Shown piece by piece: positions 1 to 8,717 of a DNA stretch of 64,000 nucleotides (position 1 is its first letter; the number at the start of each line of letters is the position of its first letter). Under the pieces are notes generated by a model. That model saw nothing but the letters and a program-made list of their open reading frames with translations, did no database searches and was not told the DNA's origin. Source of the DNA: Sva-07 sp963828415 (GTDB taxonomy: Bacteria; Actinomycetota; Acidimicrobiia; Acidimicrobiales; Ilumatobacteraceae); the NCBI GenBank assembly GCA_963828415.1, contig CAWHEI010000003.1:620001-684000 (forward strand), in the 5' to 3' direction. A program made the translations under genes and the position numbers.

Positions 1-1082
1 CGATCGGGGATGGCTACGGGCGGGCGGCCGGCGAGCCCTCCCGATGAGGCCGTGGCGATCGCCGAGACGGTGGTCATGCGGTGAAGGTAGCGCTCGTCGA
101 CGACGTCATCCGACTTGATCCCGGCGTGCCGGGCGAACGCCTGGAGCCGCTCGCGATCCGGCTCGTCACCCGGAGCCAGGTAGTGCGCCAGCGAAACGCT
201 CGCACGGCCTGGCGGGCACATCGACTCCGTGCTGCCGTGGTCGGAGAGGTACATCGGCTCGTCCACCCCGATCACGAAGCGGTGGGTCGGTGCGTGCCGG
301 AGCGAGAGGTCGAGCACGGTGGCCTCGGCCGCGACACCGTCCTGATATCGGTACCCCGTGACCACCGCTGTCTGGGCCGGGCCGCCAACGGCAACGATCA
401 CGGCGGAGCCGTCTGGGACCTCGTTCATGCCATCGTCCCGTCGGAGCTCACCGCCGTTGCCGATCACGACTCCGGCCAATCCGTCCACGAGGCATTCCCA
501 GCCGCCGTCGAGGTAGCGCACCCCGTCTCCGAGACCGAGCTGGACCTGCCGGATCGCCACCTCGGCGCTGAGCTGATCAGGAGCATTCGTGTAGGTCGTG
601 AGGCGGACGATCGCGTGCAGCAGCGCTCGGACCCTTTCTCGCTCGGTCAGCTGGTCGAGCCACTCGTTGACCGTCAGCCCAGCGAAGTCGCTCGGAGTGA
701 GCCGAGGGAGTCGCACCATCAACGAGGCCAACTCCAGCTTGTCCCGCGCACCGATGATCGTCGTTCGCAGCAGAGACCCCAGCCCGCCGGGAGCGAGGCG
801 GGCGTCGCCGCCGAGCACCATCCGGGTGCCGTTCGTGGGAGGCGTGATCCCCGTCATCGGGACCCCGAGGTCGTGGAGCGCCGCGGCTGCCTCACCGCCC
901 AGGTAGAGGGCGTGCGGGCCCTGGTTGAACCGGTAGCCCTGACGTTCGTCGGTGGTTGCCCTCCCGCCGAGCCGGCCCCGACGTTCGTGCACGACGACCG
1001 AGCATCCCGACCTCGCGACGAACGCCGCCGCGGCGAGACCGCCGAGCCCGCCGCCGATGACATGAACCTGTGCATCTTCCAT
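1..1082 (-). CDS. FAD-dependent oxidoreductase (phytoene desaturase/amine oxidase-like), C-terminus cut by window edge
   Basis: The frame is open from an ATG at 1082 to the first bases of the window, so about 360 residues are visible and the C-terminus is missing. The N-terminus begins MEDAQVHVIGGGLGGL, a Rossmann dinucleotide-binding GxGxxG fingerprint. It is followed near residues 30-60 by HERRGRLGGRATT and GYRFNQGPHALYLGG, the second FAD-contact region typical of phytoene desaturase and flavin amine oxidase relatives. Such enzymes oxidise carotenoids, amines or related hydrophobic substrates using bound FAD; the substrate here cannot be read from sequence. It is divergent from the amidohydrolase gene starting at 1140, leaving only 57 bp for both promoters. 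Confidence 0.8.
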   Translation of the reverse strand, partial: MEDAQVHVIGGGLGGLAAAAFVARSGCSVVVHERRGRLGGRATTDERQGYRFNQGPHALYLGGEAAAALHDLGVPMTGITPPTNGTRMVLGGDARLAPGGLGSLLRTTIIGARDKLELASLMVRLPRLTPSDFAGLTVNEWLDQLTERERVRALLHAIVRLTTYTNAPDQLSAEVAIRQVQLGLGDGVRYLDGGWECLVDGLAGVVIGNGGELRRDDGMNEVPDGSAVIVAVGGPAQTAVVTGYRYQDGVAAEATVLDLSLRHAPTHRFVIGVDEPMYLSDHGSTESMCPPGRASVSLAHYLAPGDEPDRERLQAFARHAGIKSDDVVDERYLHRMTTVSAIATASSGGLAGRPPVAIPD

Positions 1083-1127
1083 ACACCTACGACGACGACG
1101 GCTCTCGGAATGTGACAGCGGCACGGC

Positions 1128-1133
1128 TACCGT
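1128..1133 (+). promoter_or_regulatory. Putative -10 box of a leaderless promoter
   Basis: TACCGT fits the actinobacterial TAnnnT -10 pattern and lies 6 nt before the ATG at 1140. No Shine-Dalgarno sequence is visible between them, so transcription probably starts at or next to the start codon. No clear -35 element is seen. Confidence 0.45.
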
Positions 1134-1139
1134 TCACGC

Positions 1140-2879
1140 ATGCACGATCTGGTGATTCGAGGTGGCGTGGTGGTCGACGGGACCGGCGCACACCCGTTCC
1201 GAGCCGATGTCGCGATCGAGGGTGAGCACATCGTCGCCGTCTGCGGACCCGACGACGCGGTCGGGCCGAGCCGGCGAGAGATCGACGCCGACGGGCTGCT
1301 CGTCACCCCGGGCTGGGTCGACATCCACACCCACTACGACGGTCAGGTGACGTGGGACCCCGACGTGGCGCCGTCATCGGTCAACGGCGTCACCTCGATC
1401 CTGCTCGGCAACTGCGGTGTCGGCTTCGCCCCCGTCCGGCCGGATCAACATGACTTCCTGATCGAACTGCTCGAAGGCGTCGAGGACATCCCGGGCACCG
1501 CGCTCAGCGAGGGCATGACCTGGGGGTGGGAATCGTTCCCCGAGTACCTCGACCTGCTCGACCGGCTTCGCTGGACGGTCGACGTCGGCACCCAGGTTCC
1601 GCACGCTGCGTTGCGCACCTATGTGATGGGCGATCGCGGCGCGGACGTCGAGGCTGTGGCCACCGCCGATGAGATCGCGACGATGTCGCGGTTGTGCGAG
1701 GAGGCCATCCGCGCCGGCGCCCTCGGATTCACCACGTCGCGCACCTACGTCCATCGCACCTCCCGAGGCCAACAGATCGGCACGCTGCGCGCCAGCGCCG
1801 ACGAAGTGCTCGGGATCGCCACGGCGCTGCAGCGAGCCGGCACCGGTGTGATCCAGCTGATCTCCGATGCGTACCAGTCGACCGACGACGAGCTCGTCTC
1901 GCACGAGATCGAACTGCTCGGCCGGATCGCCACCGAGGTCGGCCGACCGCTGAGCTTCACCGTGCAGCAGAACGACGACGCACCCGACCGGTTCCGTCAA
2001 CTGCTCGGCGCAATCGGCGAGTGGAACGCCGCCGGCGCCGACGTCAAGGCCCAGGTGGCGGTCCGTCCCATCGGCGTACTGATCGGGCTCGAGGCGACCG
2101 CCAACCCGTTCATGTTCTGCCCGTCGTACCGGCAGCTGCACACGCTCACCCACGCCGAGCGACTTGCTCGCCTTCGCAACCCGGAGGTACGCCGCACGCT
2201 GCTCGACGAACACGCCGCGTCGAGCCCGTCAGGATTCGTCGGCATCCTGCACTCGGGCTACGACCGGATGTACCCGCTGTCCGATCCGCCGGACTACGAA
2301 CCGACACCGGCCGACAGCGTTGCCGGACGCGCTGCGGCGGCGGGGGCCCGACCCGACGAGCTGCTCTACGACCTGTTGCTCGACGACGACGGCAGCGGCC
2401 TGCTGTACATCCCGCTGATGAACTACGCACGCGGCGACCTCGCCGACGTACGCGAGATGCTGACGTCGCCGAACGCTATGTTCGGCCTGTCGGATGCAGG
2501 TGCGCACTGCAACTCGATCTGCGACGGCAGCTTCCCCACCACGGCGATCACCCACTGGACTCGCGACCGCGATCGAGGTGAGCAACTGGCCCTCGAGTAC
2601 GTCGTGCACCAGCAGACCCAGCGCACCGCCCGCCACGTCGGCTGGACCGATCGAGGCGTCGTCGCTCCCGGGATGCTCGCCGACCTCAACGTGATCGACC
2701 ATGCACGACTCTCATTGCACCCGCCGGTACTCGTCGCCGACCTGCCTGCTGGCGGCACCCGGCTGATGCAGGCGGCCGACGGCTACATCGCCACGATCAA
2801 GCGCGGTGACGTCATCGCCGAGCATGGCGAGCTCACCGGCGCTCGGCCGGGTCGTCTCCAACGCGGCCCGCTCGGCTAA
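1140..2879 (+). CDS. N-acyl-D-amino-acid deacylase family amidohydrolase
   Basis: This 579-residue protein has the composite-domain layout of metal-dependent amidohydrolases. It starts with a short beta-sandwich segment (MHDLVIRGGVVVDGTG), followed by the metal-binding HTH at residues 63-65 within VDIHTHYDGQVTWD, and a GNCGVGFAPVRP segment near residue 90, which is characteristic of the D-aminoacylase subgroup. The C-terminal GLSDAGAHCNSICDGSFPTT and RGVVAPGMLADLNVID segments are also family hallmarks. D-aminoacylases hydrolyse N-acyl-D-amino acids to a carboxylate and a D-amino acid. Relatives act on other amides or cyclic ureides, so the substrate is uncertain. The gene is 53 bp upstream of the transporter gene on the same strand. 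Confidence 0.85.
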   Translation: MHDLVIRGGVVVDGTGAHPFRADVAIEGEHIVAVCGPDDAVGPSRREIDADGLLVTPGWVDIHTHYDGQVTWDPDVAPSSVNGVTSILLGNCGVGFAPVRPDQHDFLIELLEGVEDIPGTALSEGMTWGWESFPEYLDLLDRLRWTVDVGTQVPHAALRTYVMGDRGADVEAVATADEIATMSRLCEEAIRAGALGFTTSRTYVHRTSRGQQIGTLRASADEVLGIATALQRAGTGVIQLISDAYQSTDDELVSHEIELLGRIATEVGRPLSFTVQQNDDAPDRFRQLLGAIGEWNAAGADVKAQVAVRPIGVLIGLEATANPFMFCPSYRQLHTLTHAERLARLRNPEVRRTLLDEHAASSPSGFVGILHSGYDRMYPLSDPPDYEPTPADSVAGRAAAAGARPDELLYDLLLDDDGSGLLYIPLMNYARGDLADVREMLTSPNAMFGLSDAGAHCNSICDGSFPTTAITHWTRDRDRGEQLALEYVVHQQTQRTARHVGWTDRGVVAPGMLADLNVIDHARLSLHPPVLVADLPAGGTRLMQAADGYIATIKRGDVIAEHGELTGARPGRLQRGPLG

Positions 2880-2932
2880 CTGGCCGCCGCTGCGAACGCG
2901 CTGTCCACCGCCACCGAGTCCACCCATCCAAC

Positions 2933-3529
2933 GTGACCGATTTCGTCGCTGCGCTCATCATCGCCTTCGGTGTCGTGTTCGTCGCCGAACTCGGCGACAA
3001 GACACAACTGCTCGCACTCGACTTCGGGGCGCGCTATTCGCTGCGAACCGTCGCCATCGGCCTCACCCTCGGCTATGGCATCGCCAACATCGTTGCCACG
3101 ATCGTCGGTGGCCTCCTCGGCGCGGCACTCCCGGACCGGCCCATCCAGATCATCGGCGGGTTGGTGTTCGTCGGATTCGCTGTGATTGCGATTCGTCGAG
3201 CTACATCCCAGACCAGCGAGCCCGACGAAGGCGAGCACGCCACGTCGGTGCGCGCCACGAGCACGTTGACCGTGATCGGTTCGATCGCCGCGTTGATCGC
3301 TGTGGCCGAGATGGGAGACAAGACCCAGATCGCGACGGCCACGCTCGCGTCGCAGTCGTCCCCAGTCGGGGTGTGGATCGGCGCCACCCTGGGCGCTGCG
3401 TCGAGCGGCATGGTCGGTGCCGTTGCCGGCAACCTGATCGGCGACCGAATTCCCGCTCGAGCACTGCAGTACGCCTCGGCGGCGCTCTTCACGCTGTTCG
3501 GCGTGGCAATGCTCGCCGGCTGGTTCTGA
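2933..3529 (+). CDS. TMEM165/GDT1 family divalent cation transporter
   Basis: The 198-residue membrane protein contains the family signature E-x-G-D-K-T twice: AELGDKTQ near residue 20 and AEMGDKTQ near residue 125. Each copy lies in a hydrophobic half, giving the inverted-repeat structure known for the UPF0016/GDT1 family. Characterised members transport Mn2+ or Ca2+ across membranes, so cation export or homeostasis is the likely role. The start is a GTG at 2933. The stop lies 3 bp from the stop of the convergent TetR gene, with no obvious terminator between them. Confidence 0.88.
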   Translation: MTDFVAALIIAFGVVFVAELGDKTQLLALDFGARYSLRTVAIGLTLGYGIANIVATIVGGLLGAALPDRPIQIIGGLVFVGFAVIAIRRATSQTSEPDEGEHATSVRATSTLTVIGSIAALIAVAEMGDKTQIATATLASQSSPVGVWIGATLGAASSGMVGAVAGNLIGDRIPARALQYASAALFTLFGVAMLAGWF

Positions 3530-3532
3530 CCG

Positions 3533-4168
3533 TCAGCGGGTGGGGGTCCGCAGCAAGTCGCCGCGAAGGAGCGCCCTGATCGCGTCGATCGCGCACCGGT
3601 GCTGGGCGGTCCCCTGTGAGGTTCCCTCGGTGAGACCGATCAGCATGATCCGGATGAACTCGACCATGCGCTCGCGATCCTCCGGACGCACCTCGCCCGT
3701 CGCCACGCCCGTGTCGACGATGGCGACGAAGAACTCGTCGCGCGCCGCGTCCGCGCGAGCGAGCCGGTCCGCGATCTCGGGGAAGCGACGCATGTCGTTG
3801 CGCACCGTGCCGACGAAGAGCGCCAGCGACGGGTCGTCGACGTTCATGCGGTGCGCTGCTTCGAGCATCCCTTCGAACTGGCCCAGGAACGTGTCGGACG
3901 CCGCAACTGCCTCGACGAAGCGGCCATAGACCCGTCGCTGCATGTCGTGGTGCACGGCGACGTACAGGTCGAGTTTGGATTCGACGTAGTGGTACAGCGC
4001 GCCCGTCGTGATCCCCGACGCAGCCGCGAGCTCCTTGTTCGTCACGCCGCCGTACCCGCGCTCTGCGAACAGACGTCGAGCGTTGTCGATGATCGCTCGT
4101 CGCGTATCGGCCGAGTCGGTGGCCGGCGGCCTCCCCCTCCGTCGTGTCCCCGCTCCCCCATCGACCAT
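3533..4168 (-). CDS. TetR/AcrR family transcriptional regulator
   Basis: The first 70 residues form a TetR-type helix-turn-helix: RRAIIDNARRLFAERGYGG, then VTNKELAAASGITTGALYHYVESK. The remaining ~130 residues are a variable ligand-binding domain. I chose the ATG at 4168 (MVDGGAGTRRRGRPP) because the family normally starts shortly before the HTH; a longer reading from 4240 would add 24 residues of non-family sequence. The length of 211 residues is usual. It converges on the GDT1-type transporter gene. Its target is unknown; the nearby transporter is a candidate by proximity only. Confidence 0.9.
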   Translation of the reverse strand: MVDGGAGTRRRGRPPATDSADTRRAIIDNARRLFAERGYGGVTNKELAAASGITTGALYHYVESKLDLYVAVHHDMQRRVYGRFVEAVAASDTFLGQFEGMLEAAHRMNVDDPSLALFVGTVRNDMRRFPEIADRLARADAARDEFFVAIVDTGVATGEVRPEDRERMVEFIRIMLIGLTEGTSQGTAQHRCAIDAIRALLRGDLLRTPTR

Positions 4169-4228
4169 CACGCGAGTATGACGGCCACTGTCCGGCCGTG
4201 TGCCACCGGAGCACCATCCGAACCGGTA

Positions 4229-4270
4229 CCGATGAGCCAAACCGCCGCAGACGGTCGCTTCGCTCTTCGC
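4229..4270. repeat. Degenerate copy of the CGATGAGC hairpin repeat
   Basis: This ~42-bp stretch begins CCGATGAGCCAAACCGCC and ends TTCGCTCTTCGC, matching the hairpin repeats at 29.40, 29.46 and 53.46-53.62 kb with a few changes. The arms GATGAGC and GCTCTTC pair imperfectly. It lies between tetR and the end of adk, just before a 10-nt AGGGGCCCCT palindrome. Confidence 0.6.
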
Positions 4271-4294
4271 AGGGAGGGGCCCCTGATGGCCGGG

Positions 4295-4954
4295 TCAGTT
4301 GCGGTTTGCTTCGACAGCTTTGACCAGGCGGTCGAACACGGCGTCGGGGTGCCCGATGCCGTTGATCACAACGAGGCGGTTCTGGTCGCCGTAGTGCTTG
4401 ATCAACGGGAACGTCTGCTCCTCGTAGAGGTCCAGACGTCGGTTCACCGACTCGGGTGTGTCGTCGGCGCGCTGCTGCACGTCGCCACCGCACACGTCGC
4501 AGATCCACGGATCGGGATCGGTGCCCGTCGAGGTGTAGTTGGTGCCACAGTCGCGACAGACCCGGCGGGCCGAGATGCGCTCGAGCACGATCTCGCGGGG
4601 CACGTTGAGGTCGAGGACCACGTCGATCGGACGGTTGTCGGCGATCCCATCGAGCGCGTCGGCCTGTTCGATCGTGCGGGGGAACCCGTCGAGGATGTAC
4701 CCGCGGGTCGACGCGTCGGGAGCCGACAGTCGCTGGTCGACGATCCCGATCATGATCTCGTCGCCGACGAGACCACCGGCGTCCATCACCCGCTTGGCCA
4801 TCAGCCCGAGTTCGGTGCCCTCACGCACGGCAGCGCGCAGCATGTCTCCCGTGGAGATGTGCGGTACGACGAAGTGTCTCGACAACCGCACGCACTGCGT
4901 GCCCTTGCCGGCACCCTGTCGCCCGAGGATGATGAGCCGGGCGCCGGGGATCAC
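4295..4954 (-). CDS. adk: Adenylate kinase
   Basis: The 219-residue enzyme interconverts ATP + AMP and 2 ADP in the cytoplasm. The P-loop GRQGAGKGT is at residues 11-19, followed by the AMP-binding STGDMLR segment and DGFPRT. The LID carries a four-cysteine motif (CRDC ... CDVC), indicating the structural zinc-binding form found in many Gram-positive and actinobacterial adenylate kinases. It is the last gene of the S10-spc operon here, starting 7 bp after secY, the usual secY-adk order. The map and infA genes that often follow are absent from this position. Confidence 0.97.
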   Translation of the reverse strand: MIPGARLIILGRQGAGKGTQCVRLSRHFVVPHISTGDMLRAAVREGTELGLMAKRVMDAGGLVGDEIMIGIVDQRLSAPDASTRGYILDGFPRTIEQADALDGIADNRPIDVVLDLNVPREIVLERISARRVCRDCGTNYTSTGTDPDPWICDVCGGDVQQRADDTPESVNRRLDLYEEQTFPLIKHYGDQNRLVVINGIGHPDAVFDRLVKAVEANRN

Positions 4955-4961
4955 GGCCGAC

Positions 4962-6284
4962 CTACTTGAGGAATCCCTCGTAGTTGCGCAGCGTCAGCTG
5001 GCTGTCGATCTGGCGCATCAATTCGAGCGCCACGCCGACGGAGATCAGCACGCTGGTGCCCGCAAAGCCGAACGTGCTGATGCCGGCGATGATCAACAAG
5101 ATGTAGGGCAGGATCGCAATGATGGCGATGAACACCGCGCCCGGCAGGGTGATGCGGTTGACGGCCTTGGCCAGGTACCGCTCGGTCTGCGGGCCGGGAC
5201 GCACTCCCGGGATGAACCCACCCTGGCGTCGGAGCTGGTCGGCTTGACGCACCGGATCGAAGGCAATCGAGTTGTAGAAGTACGCAAAGGCGATGATCAT
5301 CAACGCGAACAGCGTGATGTACACGAAGTTCTGCGGGTTGACGATGTACTTGTCGACGAACGACGCGATCTCGCCCCGCCAACCCTCTCCCGAGCCGAGG
5401 AACTGCGAGAAGATCACGGGCAACAGCAGGATCGAGCTGGCGAAGATGATCGGGATCACGCCGGACTGGTTGACCTTGAGCGGGATGTAGGTGTTCTGGC
5501 CGCCCATCATGCGACGCCCGACCACGCGTTTGGCGAATTGGACCGGTATTCGCCGTTGCCCGAGCTCGACGTACACCACCGAGATGATGATCCCGATCGT
5601 GAGCAGGACCATCGCCGTGAACCAGAACGGCCCGTTCAGCTGCAGAATGCTCCAGAACCCGCCGGGCAGGCTGGCAACGACCGACGCGAAGATGATCATC
5701 GACATGCCGTTGCCGATGCCGCGCTGGCTGATCAGTTCGGCCATCCACATCAACACAGCGGTGCCGGCGACGAGCGTCGGGATGATCAGGTACCCGCGCG
5801 GCCACACGCCGTCAGGGAGCAACGGCACGGTGGGCGCAGCGCTCGCGGCGGAGAAGAACGCCGTTCCGCGGCCGGTACCGAAGATGAACACGAGACCGGT
5901 CGCCTGCAGCGTGGCGAGGCCGATGGTGACATAGCGCGTGTACTGGGTGATCTTGCGCTGGCCGACCGCGCCTTCACTCTGCAGTTCCTCGAGCTTCGGG
6001 ATGACCACACCGAGCACCTGCATGATGATGCTCGCCGTGATGTACGGCATGATGCCGAGCGCGAAGATCGAGAAACTCTCGAAGGCGCCGCCGGAGAACA
6101 GGTTCAAGAACCCGAGGGCTCCCTGCTGTCCCGCCGACTCACGGAGCTGTTCGATGGCGATGGGATCGACGCCAGGAACCCGGATGAAGACACCGAGTCG
6201 GTAGACCGCCACCATCGCAACGACGAACAGGAGCTTGTTGCGAAGGTCGTGGACCCTCCAGATGTTCGCCAGCTGCGACAACAC
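4962..6284 (-). CDS. secY: Preprotein translocase subunit SecY
   Basis: The 440-residue polytopic membrane protein forms the protein-conducting channel with SecE, encoded at 42.9 kb. It begins MLSQLANIWRVHDLRNKLLF and shows conserved SecY segments: the plug-region GGAFESFSIFALGIMPYITASIIMQ, and the cytoplasmic loop GQRRIPVQFAKRVVGRRMMGGQNTYIPLKVN that contacts the ribosome. The C-terminal NYEGFLK is also typical. It sits between rplO and adk, its classical spc-operon position, and is probably co-transcribed with them. Confidence 0.98.
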   Translation of the reverse strand: MLSQLANIWRVHDLRNKLLFVVAMVAVYRLGVFIRVPGVDPIAIEQLRESAGQQGALGFLNLFSGGAFESFSIFALGIMPYITASIIMQVLGVVIPKLEELQSEGAVGQRKITQYTRYVTIGLATLQATGLVFIFGTGRGTAFFSAASAAPTVPLLPDGVWPRGYLIIPTLVAGTAVLMWMAELISQRGIGNGMSMIIFASVVASLPGGFWSILQLNGPFWFTAMVLLTIGIIISVVYVELGQRRIPVQFAKRVVGRRMMGGQNTYIPLKVNQSGVIPIIFASSILLLPVIFSQFLGSGEGWRGEIASFVDKYIVNPQNFVYITLFALMIIAFAYFYNSIAFDPVRQADQLRRQGGFIPGVRPGPQTERYLAKAVNRITLPGAVFIAIIAILPYILLIIAGISTFGFAGTSVLISVGVALELMRQIDSQLTLRNYEGFLK

Positions 6285-6337
6285 TCAGAACACTCCTGTG
6301 CGATTGGGGGAAGACGGGACGGGACGGACGGTGCTGA

Positions 6338-6850
6338 TCAGCGGTTGGCGAATTGGTTGCCCTTGACCGCTGGCCGACCGGCCTTTCCTTCCTCGCGGAA
6401 GGGCAGTTCGATCAGCGTCACCGTACCGCCTGCGGCGGTGACAGCCGCTTCAGCGGGACCGGAGATCGCGTGCACGTGGAGGTCGACCTTGGTGGAGATC
6501 TCGCCTCGGGCGAGCACCTTCACGAACGCCTTCTTGCGCAGCAGACCGTTGGCGACGAGGACCTCGGGGGTGACCGTGGTCTCGCCGGTCGCCTCGACGA
6601 GCGCACTCAGCGCATCGAGGTTGACGGCCTGGTACTCGACGCGGAACGGGTTGTTGAACCCCTTCAGCTTCGGCACGCGCTGCTTGAGCGGCGTCTGGCC
6701 ACCCTCGAAACCGCGGGCGACGGTGTTGCGGGCGCGCTGGCCCTTGGAGCCGCGACCGGCGGTCTTGCCGCCCTTGCCGCCGGTACCGCGACCGACGCGC
6801 TTCGCGTTCTTCTTGGCGCCGGGTGACGGCGCGAGGTCATGGACCTGCAT
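6338..6850 (-). CDS. rplO: 50S ribosomal protein L15
   Basis: The 170-residue protein starts MQVHDLAPSPGAKKNAKRVGRG and has the glycine-rich basic N-terminal arm (GTGGKGGKTAGRGSKGQRAR) and GFEGGQTPLKQRVPKLKGF typical of L15, a late-assembling large-subunit protein. It is somewhat longer than the ~145 residues of many homologues, mainly at the C-terminus. It follows rpmD by 3 bp and precedes secY by 53 bp. Confidence 0.97.
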   Translation of the reverse strand: MQVHDLAPSPGAKKNAKRVGRGTGGKGGKTAGRGSKGQRARNTVARGFEGGQTPLKQRVPKLKGFNNPFRVEYQAVNLDALSALVEATGETTVTPEVLVANGLLRKKAFVKVLARGEISTKVDLHVHAISGPAEAAVTAAGGTVTLIELPFREEGKAGRPAVKGNQFANR

Positions 6851-6853
6851 GGG

Positions 6854-7087
6854 TCAGCTCTCCTTCTTGGCGGCGCCCGTCGCCGCAGCGGCGTCGGACA
6901 CCTCGAGCAGGTGCGGGACCCGGGCGATCATGCCGCGGATCTCGGGACGGTCGGGCAGCGTGTTGGTCGAGCCGATCTTGCCCAGACCGAGCGCGCGCAG
7001 CGTGCCGCGGTGCTTGGGCTTGGTGCCGATCGACGACTTGATCTGCGTGACGGTGATGGTCGCCGTGTCGCTCTTGGACGGGCTCAT
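6854..7087 (-). CDS. rpmD: 50S ribosomal protein L30
   Basis: The 77-residue protein contains ITVTQIKSSIGTKPKHRGTLRALGLGKIGSTNTL, the L30 core, with short extensions at both ends (an N-terminal MSPSKSDTA and an Ala/Lys-rich tail). The ATG at 7087 overlaps the 3' end of rpsE by 4 bp, suggesting translational coupling. Its order between rpsE and rplO is that of the standard spc operon. Confidence 0.95.
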   Translation of the reverse strand: MSPSKSDTATITVTQIKSSIGTKPKHRGTLRALGLGKIGSTNTLPDRPEIRGMIARVPHLLEVSDAAAATGAAKKES

Positions 7088-7764
7088 TCGGCACCTCCGG
7101 TGGTGGCAGCAGCCGCACCGGCATGGCTCTTCTGGCGCTCGTTGTAGGCGTTGAGCAGACCCTTGGGGACGAAGTCCTCGGCCGGCAGGCCGCGGCGCGC
7201 CGCGATCTGGTCGGGGCGCTGCAGCGACTTGAGACCAGCGACGGTGGCGCGGGCGACGTTGATGTGGTTGGCCGAGCCGAGCGACTTGCACAGCACGTCG
7301 TGGACGCCGGCCTCTTCGAGGATGACGCGGGCGGCGCCGCCGGCGATCACGCCGGTACCAGGAGCCGCAGGCTTCATCATGACCTTGCCGCCGCCGGTCG
7401 TGCCGAGGACGGGGTGGATGATGGTGCTACCGGCCATCGGCACTTCGAACAGGTTGCGCTTGGCTTCCTCGGTGCCCTTCTGGATGGCGAGCGGCACTTC
7501 TTTGGCCTTGCCGTAGCCGAGACCGACGCGGCCGTTGCCGTCGCCGATCACCACGAGCGCGGTGAAGGAGAACCGACGACCGCCCTTGACGACCTTGGCC
7601 ACGCGGTTGATCGTGATGACGCGCGACTCGCGCAGACCGCTGTCGTCGCCGTCGCGGCTGTCGCGGCCATCTCGACCGTCACGGCCACGGTTGTCGCGGC
7701 TGTCGCGACCCCCGCCCCGATTGTCGCCACGGTTGTCACCGGGATTGTTGGTGGGGAATGCCAT
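7084..7764 (-). CDS. rpsE: 30S ribosomal protein S5 with Arg/Asp/Gly-rich N-terminal extension
   Basis: The conserved S5 double-stranded RNA-binding and C-terminal domains run from about residue 45 (LRESRVITINRVAKVVKGGRR) to about 210 and include GDGNGRVGLGYGKAKEVP. The first ~43 residues are an unusual hydrophilic tract built from NRGD, SRD and GRD units, not found in the E. coli protein. S5 helps form the mRNA entry site and affects decoding accuracy. The ATG shares a base with the rplR stop (TGATG), and the 3' end overlaps rpmD by 4 bp. Confidence 0.97.
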   Translation of the reverse strand: MAFPTNNPGDNRGDNRGGGRDSRDNRGRDGRDGRDSRDGDDSGLRESRVITINRVAKVVKGGRRFSFTALVVIGDGNGRVGLGYGKAKEVPLAIQKGTEEAKRNLFEVPMAGSTIIHPVLGTTGGGKVMMKPAAPGTGVIAGGAARVILEEAGVHDVLCKSLGSANHINVARATVAGLKSLQRPDQIAARRGLPAEDFVPKGLLNAYNERQKSHAGAAAATTGGAE

Positions 7765-8132
7765 CAGAACTCCAGTCCTGCTTCACGGGCGGCGGACGCC
7801 ACGGCGGCGATCCGGCCGTGGTAAGCGAACCCACCACGGTCGAACACGACCTTGTCGACACCGGCGGCCTTGGTGCGCTCGGCGATCAGTTGGCCGACGC
7901 GGGAAGCCGCCTCGACGCTCGAGCCCGAACCTGCAGCGCGCAGATCGGCTTCGTTGGTCGACGCAGCGGCCAGCGTGGTGCCGGCGTCGTCGTCGATGAC
8001 CTGCACCGACAGGTGCTTGTTCGACCGGAACACGGCCAGACGAGGACGTGTAGCAGTGCCGTGGATCTTCTTGCGGACACGGCGGTGGCGGCGGATGCGG
8101 CCACTGCGGCGTGCTTCGGCGATCTTGGTCAT
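7764..8132 (-). CDS. rplR: 50S ribosomal protein L18
   Basis: The 122-residue protein begins MTKIAEARRSGRIRRHRRVR and has the L18 core segments RPRLAVFRSNKHLSVQVIDD, the R/K-rich 5S rRNA-binding N-terminus, and the C-terminal VVFDRGGFAYHGRIAAVASAAREAGL. L18 binds 5S rRNA in the central protuberance. The ATG at 8132 gives the normal family length. It lies 11 bp after rplF and overlaps rpsE by one base. Confidence 0.97.
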   Translation of the reverse strand: MTKIAEARRSGRIRRHRRVRKKIHGTATRPRLAVFRSNKHLSVQVIDDDAGTTLAAASTNEADLRAAGSGSSVEAASRVGQLIAERTKAAGVDKVVFDRGGFAYHGRIAAVASAAREAGLEF

Positions 8133-8143
8133 GAGACGCTCCG

Positions 8144-8686
8144 TTACTTCTTTCCGGCCTTGCCGGCCTTGCGCAGCACTCGCTCGCCCGCATAGCGGAC
8201 GCCCTTGCCCTTGTACGGCTCGGGCTTGCGGATGCTGCGGATGTTGGCGGCCACCTGGCCGACCACTTCTTTGTCGATGCCCGACACGATGACCTGAGTC
8301 TGGACGGGCACTTCGAACGTGATGCCCTCGGGCGCCTTGACGTCGACCGAGTGGCTGAATCCCAGGTTGAGACGCAGTGCGTTGGGGCCCTGCGCCTCGG
8401 CGCGGTAGCCGACGCCGACGATCTCGAGGTTCTTGGTGAACCCGTCGGTGACGCCGATGACCATGTTGTTCACCAAGCTGCGGGTGAGCCCGTGCATGGC
8501 CTTGGTCTTGTTCTCGTCGTTCGGGCGTTCGCACACGAGTGTGTCGCCGTCCTGGGTGATGGTGATGGTGCCGGGGATCTCTCGTTCGAGGGTGCCCTTG
8601 GGCCCCTTGACCGAGATGGTGCGGCCGTCGAGCTTGACGTCGACGCCTGCTGGCACCGTGATGGGTGCTTTTCCGATGCGGGACAT
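8144..8686 (-). CDS. rplF: 50S ribosomal protein L6
   Basis: The 180-residue protein starts MSRIGKAPITVPAGVDVKL and contains NNMVIGVTDGFTKNLEIVGVGYRA and the C-terminal signature GKGVRYAGERVLRKAGKAGKK. These are diagnostic for L6, which binds near the sarcin-ricin loop and the factor-binding site. It is in the usual place between rpsH and rplR, 31 bp after rpsH. Confidence 0.97.
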   Translation of the reverse strand: MSRIGKAPITVPAGVDVKLDGRTISVKGPKGTLEREIPGTITITQDGDTLVCERPNDENKTKAMHGLTRSLVNNMVIGVTDGFTKNLEIVGVGYRAEAQGPNALRLNLGFSHSVDVKAPEGITFEVPVQTQVIVSGIDKEVVGQVAANIRSIRKPEPYKGKGVRYAGERVLRKAGKAGKK

Positions 8687-8717
8687 GGTTCCTACTGCTC
8701 CTTGGTTCCGGCCCGGG

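Noticed and set aside
81..1115. A 344-codon plus-strand frame at the window start
   Set aside because: Its codons are in register with the opposite strand, where they give a clean FAD-binding Rossmann protein (IGGGLGGL, GGRATT). The plus-strand product has no recognisable features.
4539..7154. An 870-codon plus-strand frame
   Set aside because: It spans the antisense of adk, secY, rplO and rpmD and encodes Asp/His/Arg-rich sequence without domains. The minus-strand genes explain the region.
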